Source: JABFSM01 sp052389555
GTDB lineage: Bacteria > Gemmatimonadota > Gemmatimonadetes > Gemmatimonadales > GWC2-71-9
Direction of reading: 5' to 3'
Length of the DNA: 16,236 nucleotides
Assembly (NCBI GenBank): GCA_052389555.1
Contig: JBQTHV010000061.1
Span: forward strand, 1 to 16,236
The position numbers and the translations under genes were made by a program. Shown one piece after another: positions 1-5,516 of the stretch (position 1 is the stretch's first letter; every line of letters begins with the position of its first letter). The notes under the pieces were generated by a model, which saw only the letters and a list, made by a program, of their open reading frames with translations, searched no databases and was not told the origin of the DNA.

Positions 1-1841
1 GCGTCGTGGAACTCGCGAATCGTCAGCTTCCCCGACTCGACCAGCTCGCGGTAGAGCGCCCGAAGCTGAAGCCCGCCGATCATGTAGCCCGCCTGGTACA
101 GCGGCGAATACTGCCCGGTGAACGAGCGGCGCACCTCCGCCTCTGCGTTGGCCCGCTCGAAGTTCACCGTGTCCACCAGGAGCTGAATCGCCTGCTCGGG
201 CGTCATCTTGCCGAGGTGGAAGCTCAGCGAGAAGATGATCCGGGCGCTCCGGTGCATCCGCCAGAAGAGCGCGCCCAGGCGGTCTTCGGGACTCACCTGG
301 AAATCGTGATCCCAGAGGAACATCTCCCAGTAGAGCGCGTAGCCCTCGTTCCAGAACGGGGTGCCGAACATGCGCCGGTGCGGGTTATGGCGCGCCGTCA
401 TGAAGCCCTGGAGATGATGGCCCGGGTTGAGCTCGTGGAACACGGTGGCGTGGGAGAAGTGCGGGTTATTCCCCCGCATGCTCATGAGCTTCTCCTCGTC
501 CGTCATTTCGGCGGTGGGGTATGACACCATGATCTGCTCACCCCCCAGGAAGAAGGGCGAGACCCGCTGCCGTTCGGCGCTGATCATCTCCATTCGCCAG
601 TCCTCCCTCGCGAGCGGCGGAATGGTCACCCAGTCGTGCCGGTCGATGAACGCCTCGGCCTGGCGGGCGAGCTCGCGGATCAGCGCGGGCTGCTTGCCCG
701 GCTCGACGTAGGTGTTCTTGACCTTCTCCATCGCGGCCTTCCAGTCCTCGCCGAAGCCCATCTCGCGCGCGGCCTTCTTCGCCTCGCTGAGACTGAAGGC
801 GTACTCCCGGTTGGCGATCTCGATCAGCTCTTCGGGTGTATAGGCGATCATCTCGTGGGGGAGATCGGCGGCGAGGCCTTCCGTACCGATGGGATCGCCG
901 ATGATGGGGCCAGTGTTGTCCGGTTGCTCGGCGCTCGGTGCTCGTTGCTCGGCGCTCGGCACTCGGCGCTCGGCCCCGCCCTGAGCAGCCATCCGCCCGG
1001 CGGCCTGGCCCGGAATGCCCACCAAGCGCTCCCGAAGCGTCGCTGCATAGCGGGTTAGGCTCGCCTCGAGCTTGGTGTAGGGCTCCCGGACCCACCAGCT
1101 GAACAGCGGGTCATACCCGTTGGAGAACCGGAACCACTGGGTCAGCACCGTCCGCATCTGGTCCACTTCCTGAGCCGCGCGATTGGCGGCGGTGCGCGAC
1201 ACCGGAAGCGCAGTCGGGGCCTGGCGGCCGTTCCCGCTCACGTCGCCCCCGCGGGCGCCCCGGCTGGTCGCCTCCACCCAGGCCCGCAAACTGTCCACCG
1301 TGCGGGTTAGGATGGCCATGGTACGCGCCGCTGCCGCCGGGTCCACGTCCTGCAGCTCGCGGCGCGCGTCGTGCAGCGCGAGCAACCGGTCCGCGAAGGG
1401 GAGGAGCGCCGTCGTTTCGGCCCGCTGCTTGTCGCGCCGGTCGAGCAGGGCAAGCTGATAGCGGAGCCGGTTGTCGAGCAGCACGTAGTCGACCTTGCCC
1501 TCCTGCGACAGCTTGCCGAAATCGAGCTCGGCGAGCCGGGTGCGCCAGCCGGTGTAGAACTGTCGCAGCCGGGTACGCTGGGCCGGCGAATCGTTGGCGT
1601 CGTAGCGGCGGTTCAACGAGGCGAGGTCGAGGGAATAGCGATTGACTACCTCGACCAGGTCGCTCCCGGCGCGGCCACTGAGCGGCGCCAGCTGGGGGAT
1701 CGAGACCAGCGGATCGGCCGGGGCCGCCACCGGGGAACGCGGGGTCGCTTGGGCGAACAAGGCGAACGGGACAAACAGGGCGAACAAGGCGAACGAGACG
1801 AACGGGGCGAACCGGTGCCTCGTCGGGTGGGAAGCCAGCAT
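1..1841 (-). CDS. DUF885 family exported metallopeptidase-like protein (3' end outside window)
   Basis: The reading frame is open from an ATG at 1841 to the left edge, about 613 codons, so the C-terminus is missing. The motif HELNPGHH (residues 469-476) followed by NEGYALYWE is the signature of the DUF885 family, which resembles a zinc metallopeptidase site (HE plus downstream His and Glu). The substrate is unknown; export is inferred from the N-terminus, where a hydrophobic segment ends in LFA-QA, a plausible signal peptidase I site. Two oddities are visible: the hydrophobic core is a 9-bp tandem repeat encoding seven X-F-A/V tripeptides, and a 7-bp array near residues 290-306 encodes a Pro-Ser-Ala-Glu-Gln peptide repeat. 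It is divergent from the lectin-like gene. Family assignment is firm; enzymatic activity is inferred. Confidence 0.88.
   Translation of the reverse strand, partial: MLASHPTRHRFAPFVSFALFALFVPFALFAQATPRSPVAAPADPLVSIPQLAPLSGRAGSDLVEVVNRYSLDLASLNRRYDANDSPAQRTRLRQFYTGWRTRLAELDFGKLSQEGKVDYVLLDNRLRYQLALLDRRDKQRAETTALLPFADRLLALHDARRELQDVDPAAAARTMAILTRTVDSLRAWVEATSRGARGGDVSGNGRQAPTALPVSRTAANRAAQEVDQMRTVLTQWFRFSNGYDPLFSWWVREPYTKLEASLTRYAATLRERLVGIPGQAAGRMAAQGGAERRVPSAEQRAPSAEQPDNTGPIIGDPIGTEGLAADLPHEMIAYTPEELIEIANREYAFSLSEAKKAAREMGFGEDWKAAMEKVKNTYVEPGKQPALIRELARQAEAFIDRHDWVTIPPLAREDWRMEMISAERQRVSPFFLGGEQIMVSYPTAEMTDEEKLMSMRGNNPHFSHATVFHELNPGHHLQGFMTARHNPHRRMFGTPFWNEGYALYWEMFLWDHDFQVSPEDRLGALFWRMHRSARIIFSLSFHLGKMTPEQAIQLLVDTVNFERANAEAEVRRSFTGQYSPLYQAGYMIGGLQLRALYRELVESGKLTIREFHD
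926..974. repeat. 7-bp tandem array, 7 units of GCTCGGC, inside the DUF885 gene
   Basis: Seven contiguous heptamers (GCTCGGC, GCTCGGT, GCTCGTT, GCTCGGC twice, ACTCGGC, GCTCGGC). It is translated on the minus strand as a 7-residue peptide repeat of the type APSAEQR, because three heptamers equal seven codons. It lies in a Gly/Ala/Gln-rich stretch that looks like a surface loop or linker. Confidence 0.93.
1752..1814. repeat. 9-bp tandem array, 7 units of GGCGAACNN, coding a signal-peptide core
   Basis: Seven 9-bp units (GGCGAACAA, GGCGAACGG, GACAAACAG and variants) in exact register. The units are in frame with the minus-strand DUF885 gene and encode RFA-PFV-SFA-LFA-LFV-PFA-LFA, the hydrophobic part of its signal peptide. 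Confidence 0.93.
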
Positions 1842-1912
1842 CGTGTACCTCGGTGATGAGGGAACCGAACGGGATGTATCTTATCTCCGTCGACTCAAGC
1901 CGGAAGGGTGTC

Positions 1913-2593
1913 ATGTCGCGAATCGGTGCAATGCTCGGCGTCGCCTGGCTCATCTCGCTGGCCCCCGGCCCCTGGCTCCTGGCCCCTGCTTTCGCTCAGC
2001 AGAAGCCGGACGCCAAGATGAACTTCTTCATCACCAGCCGAGGTCCGGGTGACGGGGCCAACCTGGGCGGCCTCGAGGGCGCGGATCGCCATTGCAGCAC
2101 CCTGGCCGGCCTGGTGGGTGCGACGAACTTCGACTGGCGGGCCTACCTGAGTGCGGTGGCGATGGGCGGAAGGCCTGCGGCCAACGCCCGCGATCGCATC
2201 GGCACCGGCCCCTGGTACAACTACAGCGGAGTGATGGTCGCCAAAGACGTGAACGATCTTCACAGCGACAACAACAAGCTCGGCAAGGAGACCTCGCTCA
2301 CCGAGAAAGGCGAGAAAGTGAACGGCCGGGGCGATACGCCCAACATGCACGATATCCTGACCGGTTCGGGCCTGGATGGACGGGTGGTGTCCGATACGCT
2401 CGACACCACCTGCCGCAACTGGACCAGCAACGCCGCCGATGGCGGCGCGATGGTGGGCCATCACGACCGGCAGGGCGGCGGCCAGAACCCGACCTCATGG
2501 AACTCGGCCCACCGCTCCCGCGGCTGCGGGCAGCCGAACCTGCAGGCCACGGGAGGGAATGGATTCTTCTACTGCTTCGGGGCGCCCCGCTAG
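1913..2593 (+). CDS. Secreted lectin-like protein (endostatin/C-type-lectin-like fold suspected)
   Basis: 226 residues from the ATG at 1913, chosen over an upstream in-frame ATG at 1853 because GGAAGGG lies just before it and the signal peptide follows directly (hydrophobic to residue 28, AFA-Q cleavage). The mature part begins MNFFITSRGPGDGANLGGLEGADRHC and has ARDRIGTGPWYN, DNNKLGKETSLTEKGEKVNGRGDTPN and a C-terminal GGNGFFYCF. I recognise this pattern from bacterial proteins usually annotated as lectin or hypothetical, related to the endostatin-like C-type lectin fold. Four cysteines (61, 167, 205, 221) could form two disulfides. It acts outside the cytoplasm; its ligand is unknown. It is a single gene, convergent with the cyclase. 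The signal peptide is partly encoded by a 7-bp array. Existence is near certain, the lectin label moderate. Confidence 0.8.
   Translation: MSRIGAMLGVAWLISLAPGPWLLAPAFAQQKPDAKMNFFITSRGPGDGANLGGLEGADRHCSTLAGLVGATNFDWRAYLSAVAMGGRPAANARDRIGTGPWYNYSGVMVAKDVNDLHSDNNKLGKETSLTEKGEKVNGRGDTPNMHDILTGSGLDGRVVSDTLDTTCRNWTSNAADGGAMVGHHDRQGGGQNPTSWNSAHRSRGCGQPNLQATGGNGFFYCFGAPR
1960..1987. repeat. 7-bp tandem array, 4 units of GGCCCCT, in signal peptide of lectin-like gene
   Basis: Units GGCCCCC, GGCCCCT, GGCTCCT, GGCCCCT. Translated on the plus strand as LAPGPWLLAP, the end of the hydrophobic core of the signal peptide. Confidence 0.8.
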
Positions 2594-2635
2594 GTGAGTC
2601 ATGAGAAGTGAGAAGTGAGAAGTGAAAGGTGGAAG
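2594..2635. repeat. 7-bp tandem array, 6 units of GTGAGAA
   Basis: Begins on the base after the TAG stop of the lectin-like gene. Units: GTGAGTC, ATGAGAA, GTGAGAA twice, GTGAAAG, GTGGAAG. Approximately complementary to the array at 2643-2677. Confidence 0.9.
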
Positions 2636-2642
2636 GGCAGTT

Positions 2643-2677
2643 ACCTCTCACCTCTCACCTCTTACCTCTCACCTCCT
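2643..2677. repeat. 7-bp tandem array, 5 units of ACCTCTC
   Basis: Units ACCTCTC twice, ACCTCTT, ACCTCTC, ACCTCCT. The last unit overlaps the stop codon (2676-2678) of the minus-strand cyclase gene. It is the inverted partner of the preceding array. Confidence 0.92.
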
Positions 2678-3461
2678 ACCGAGGTACCAGCGCGACTGCA
2701 CGCAACGGCCCGCCGGAGCCAGCTTCGATCTTCATCGGCAGCGCCACCACGATCGCGGCGGTCGCCGGGAGCCGGTCCAGGTTGGTGAGATTCTCGAAAT
2801 TCGGGACCCCGCGCGGCGCACCGATCCGATGGACCACGAAATCCTGCGACGGCCCATAATCGACCGACGGACTGTCGACTCCTAACGCGGCGACCTGCCG
2901 CTCTTCGACCAGCAGCCGAGCCGCCTCCTCTCCATAACCCGGGAAGTGGAGCTTGGTGGCATCGTTTGGGGTGTCGTCTCCGAAGTAGGCCTTGCGGTCA
3001 CCCCAGCGAGCGCTCCAACCGGTGCGAAGGAGCACGATGGTTCCCGGCCCGATCCGGCCATCCGCGCGCTCAAACGCCTCCACATCGGCAACGGTGAGCC
3101 GGTAGTCGGCGTTGGCGCTCGCGCTGTCGCGCACGTCGATCACTATCGCGTTGGCGATGAGCTGGTTGAGCGGCACCTGATCCACCCCCAGCGCTCCCTC
3201 GGCGAAGTGCACCGGCGCGTCGAGATGGGTCCCGCCGTGCTCCGGCGTGCAGAAGGTGTAGGCTGAGTAGAAGAACCCGGCCGGCGTGGGACCCACGTGG
3301 AGCGGCTTGAACTCGAATGCGGACGGCGAGGTGGGCCAATAGAGCGTCGATGCGCTGTAGGGGTGCGAGAGGTCGATCATTTCGTACCGAGAGAGATCAA
3401 TGCCCGACTCGGCGCGACACGCCAGGACGAGCCCGGTCGCGAGTGAGAGAAAGCGGCGCAT
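2676..3461 (-). CDS. Cyclase family protein (kynurenine formamidase-like), putative lipoprotein
   Basis: 261 residues from the ATG at 3461. The motif HGGTHLDAPVHF (residues 75-86) supplies the metal-binding His/His/Asp of the cyclase family that includes bacterial kynurenine formamidase and isatin hydrolase; further family blocks are YEMIDLSHPY, IVLLRTGW, GVDSPSVDYG and the C-terminal MKIEAGSGGPLR. These enzymes hydrolyse amide or lactam-like bonds using a divalent metal. The N-terminus RRFLSLATGLVLAC ends in a lipobox-like VLAC (Cys15), so a lipid-anchored exported form is likely. An alternative TTG at 3491 with AAGGAG just upstream would add ten residues; I prefer 3461, which has GGGGGAA before it and a normal signal sequence. 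The true substrate cannot be told from sequence. Confidence 0.88.
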   Translation of the reverse strand: MRRFLSLATGLVLACRAESGIDLSRYEMIDLSHPYSASTLYWPTSPSAFEFKPLHVGPTPAGFFYSAYTFCTPEHGGTHLDAPVHFAEGALGVDQVPLNQLIANAIVIDVRDSASANADYRLTVADVEAFERADGRIGPGTIVLLRTGWSARWGDRKAYFGDDTPNDATKLHFPGYGEEAARLLVEERQVAALGVDSPSVDYGPSQDFVVHRIGAPRGVPNFENLTNLDRLPATAAIVVALPMKIEAGSGGPLRAVALVPR

Positions 3462-3506
3462 AGGGTTCCCCCGAAAGAGGCCTAGCCTCAATGTACTCCT
3501 TGGGCC

Positions 3507-3541
3507 GGCCCTGGTCCCTGGCCCCCGGGCCCCGGCCCCTT
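3507..3541. repeat. 7-bp tandem array, 5 units of GGCCCCT type
   Basis: Units GGCCCTG, GTCCCTG, GCCCCCG, GGCCCCG, GCCCCTT. Same unit family as arrays at 1960, 9164, 10033, 10674 and 10738. Lies in the divergent intergenic region of the cyclase and aminotransferase. Confidence 0.85.
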
Positions 3542-3543
3542 AC

Positions 3544-3578
3544 CTTTCACTCTTCACCTTTCACTTTTCACTCTTCAC
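3544..3578. repeat. 7-bp tandem array, 5 units of CTTTCAC/TCTTCAC
   Basis: Units CTTTCAC, TCTTCAC, CTTTCAC, TTTTCAC, TCTTCAC, directly abutting a GC-rich array of a different family. It ends seven bases before the ATG of the aminotransferase and leaves that start without a Shine-Dalgarno sequence. Confidence 0.92.
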
Positions 3579-3585
3579 TTTCTGC

Positions 3586-4746
3586 ATGTCTGCCCGCCGC
3601 ACCCACACGTTTACCGAGTCGGTGATCCGGGGGATGACCCGGCTCGCCACCCAGCATGGCGCCATCAACCTGGCCCAGGGGTTTCCCGATTTCCCGGCGC
3701 CCCAGGTGCTCAAGGAGGCGGCCGCCGCCGCGATTCACGCCGACATCAACCAGTACGCCATCACCTGGGGGGCCAAGCGGCTCCGCGAGGCAATCGCCCG
3801 GAAGTACGCCGAGTGGTATCGGATGGAGGTGAATCCGGAAACCGAGATCACGGTGACCTGCGGCGCCACCGAGGCGATGGCGGCCTCGCTCCTCGCGCTG
3901 GTGGATCCGGGCGAGGAGGTCGTGGTACTGGAGCCATTCTACGAGAATTACGGCCCCGACGCGATTCTCTGCGACGCGAAGCCGGTCTTCGTGCCGCTCA
4001 TGCCGGGGCAGCCGCTCGACCTGGACCGGCTGGGCGCGGCCTTCTCCCGGCGCACCCGGGCCATCGTCATTAACACGCCAGGCAATCCCTCGGGCCGGGT
4101 CCTAACCCGTGCGGAGCTGGAAGGGATCGCCGAGCTGTGCCGCCGGTACGAGGCCTGGGCGGTGACCGACGAGATCTACGAGCACATCCGTTACCAGGGC
4201 GAGCACATCCCGATCGCCACGCTGCCCGGGATGCGGGATCGCACTATCACGATCTCGGGTGCCTCGAAGACGATGAGCATCACCGGCTGGCGGATCGGGA
4301 CTATCGTCGCCCCGGCCGGGATCACCGACGCGATTCGCAAGGTGCACGATTTCCTCACGGTGGGTGCGCCCGCCCCGCTTCAGGAGGGGCTCGCGGTGGC
4401 ATACGAGACCCTCGGCGCCGACTACTACGAGCGCCTCGCGGTGGAATACCGGGAGCGGCGCGACTTGCTGATGGAAGCGCTGGATCCGGCGGGCTTCCGC
4501 GCGGTGGCGCCGGAAGGCGCGTATTACGTGCTGGCGGATTTCTCCGAGCTCTCCGATCTGCCGGCCCCGGAGTTCGCCCGCTGGCTCACGGTGGAAGGCG
4601 GAGTCGCCACGGTGCCGGGCACCAGCTTCTTCAGCCGGCCTGCGGATGGGCTGCGCTTTACCCGGTTCGCCTTCTGCAAGACGCTCGACCTGCTCCACGA
4701 GGCGAGCCGGCGGCTCCACGCACTGCCGCAGCCAAAGCCGCGGTAA
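3586..4746 (+). CDS. Class I/II PLP-dependent aminotransferase (kynurenine/methionine aminotransferase-like)
   Basis: 386 residues. Fold-type I aminotransferase with INLAQGFPDFPAP near the N-terminus, NQYAITWGAKRLREAIA, NTPGNPSG (Asn167 contacts PLP), DEIYEHIRY (Asp195, Tyr198) and SGASKTMSITGWRIG with the Schiff-base lysine at K228. The closest subgroup by motif is the one holding kynurenine aminotransferase/glutamine transaminase K and the methionine aminotransferase YbdL; which amino acid is used is not decidable here. The frame extends upstream to 3400, but the N-terminal family homology begins at the ATG at 3586, and the extra codons would translate a repeat array. No ribosome-binding site precedes this ATG, only pyrimidine repeats, so initiation may be leaderless or SD-independent. 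It is followed by the sirtuin gene 24 bases after its stop. Confidence 0.93.
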   Translation: MSARRTHTFTESVIRGMTRLATQHGAINLAQGFPDFPAPQVLKEAAAAAIHADINQYAITWGAKRLREAIARKYAEWYRMEVNPETEITVTCGATEAMAASLLALVDPGEEVVVLEPFYENYGPDAILCDAKPVFVPLMPGQPLDLDRLGAAFSRRTRAIVINTPGNPSGRVLTRAELEGIAELCRRYEAWAVTDEIYEHIRYQGEHIPIATLPGMRDRTITISGASKTMSITGWRIGTIVAPAGITDAIRKVHDFLTVGAPAPLQEGLAVAYETLGADYYERLAVEYRERRDLLMEALDPAGFRAVAPEGAYYVLADFSELSDLPAPEFARWLTVEGGVATVPGTSFFSRPADGLRFTRFAFCKTLDLLHEASRRLHALPQPKPR

Positions 4747-4776
4747 GAGGTAAGAGGTGAGAGGTGAGAGGTGAGC
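4742..4776. repeat. 7-bp tandem array, 5 units of GGTGAGA, bridging stop and start codons
   Basis: Units GGTAAGA twice, GGTGAGA twice, GGTGAGC. The first unit holds the TAA stop (4744-4746) of the aminotransferase and the last holds the GTG start (4771) of the sirtuin gene. The unit itself resembles a Shine-Dalgarno sequence (GAGGTGA). Confidence 0.95.
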
Positions 4777-5502
4777 ACCGAGGCGGCCGCCGCGCTGCGG
4801 GAAGCCCGCTATGTCGCCGTGCTGACCGGCGCGGGCATCTCGGCCGAGAGCGGGATCCCCACCTTTCGCGACGCCATGACCGGCTGGTGGGCGAAGTTCC
4901 GTCCCGAAGATCTCGCGACCCCGGAAGCCTTCCGCCGCGATCCCGGGCTGGTGTGGCGCTGGTATCGGGAACGCCGGCTCCGGCTTCGCGACGTCGAACC
5001 TAACCCGGGGCACTACGCCCTGGTCGAGCTGGCCCGGCGGGTCCCGCGGTTCACCCTGATCACCCAGAACGTGGACGGACTCCACGCCCGGGCCGGAAGC
5101 ACCGACGTCGTCGAGCTCCACGGCAATCTCACCCGGGTGAAGTGTTTCGCCGGCGAGCATCCGGTTCGGGAATTCGACGACACGGAAGCCGTCCCGCGTT
5201 GTGCGGTCTGCAACAGTCTGCTCCGGCCCGATGTGGTCTGGTTCGGCGAGCTGCTTCCCCAAGACGCCCTGCACCGCGCGCAGCGGACCGCGCGAGACTG
5301 CGATCTCTTTCTCTCGGTCGGCACGTCGAACATCGTGGAGCCGGCCGGGTCACTCCCCTGGATCGCCGCCGAACGAGGCGTCCCGGTCCTGGTCGTGAAT
5401 CCCTCGATGGAAGGGCAGCGGAGCGGGCGCCGAATCCATCACCTGCCCGGTCCCGCGGGACGGATTCTGCCTCAGCTTCTCCAGGAGGCCTGGCCGGGGT
5501 AA
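4771..5502 (+). CDS. cobB: NAD-dependent protein deacylase, CobB-type (class III sirtuin)
   Basis: 243 residues from a GTG. Sirtuin blocks are all present: GAGISAESGIPTFRD (residues 20-34), TQNVDGLH (98-105), catalytic His117 in VVELHGNL, LRPDVVWFGE (151-160) and GTSNIVEPAG. The WYRERR segment gives Tyr65 and Arg68, the YxxR pair that marks class III sirtuins able to remove acidic acyl groups such as succinyl. The zinc module shows Cys125, Cys144 and Cys147 but not a clear fourth cysteine, as in E. coli CobB. It consumes NAD and releases nicotinamide and O-acyl-ADP-ribose in the cytoplasm. The start lies inside a 7-bp array whose GGTGAGA units supply SD-like sequence. Fourteen bases separate its stop from the next gene. 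Confidence 0.93.
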   Translation: MSTEAAAALREARYVAVLTGAGISAESGIPTFRDAMTGWWAKFRPEDLATPEAFRRDPGLVWRWYRERRLRLRDVEPNPGHYALVELARRVPRFTLITQNVDGLHARAGSTDVVELHGNLTRVKCFAGEHPVREFDDTEAVPRCAVCNSLLRPDVVWFGELLPQDALHRAQRTARDCDLFLSVGTSNIVEPAGSLPWIAAERGVPVLVVNPSMEGQRSGRRIHHLPGPAGRILPQLLQEAWPG

Positions 5503-5516
5503 TCTTCCGCCCCCCT

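Larger units (their letters stand above)
2594..2677. terminator. Candidate bidirectional hairpin between convergent genes
   Basis: The GTGAGAA-type array followed by an ACCTCTC-type array gives an imperfect purine/pyrimidine stem with a loop of only about 7 bases, placed exactly between two convergent stop codons. No T-tract follows, so it is not a classical intrinsic terminator; a role in ending or protecting both transcripts is inferred from position. Confidence 0.4.

Noticed and set aside
1111..1953. Minus-strand open frame of 280 codons
   Set aside because: It is a frame shadow of the DUF885 gene with Arg/Pro/Gly-rich composition and no family motif.
2327..2335. RGD tripeptide in the lectin-like protein as an integrin-type ligand
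   Set aside because: It sits in a family-conserved segment of a bacterial domain; a tripeptide alone is not evidence for cell-adhesion function.
3400..3585. N-terminal extension of the aminotransferase
   Set aside because: Codons 3507-3578 would translate two repeat arrays and the first part overlaps the cyclase gene; family homology starts at 3586.
5142..5516. Long N-terminal extension of oligopeptidase B
   Set aside because: It overlaps the sirtuin gene in another frame, is Arg/Ser-rich shadow sequence, and family homology begins just after the ATG at 5517.
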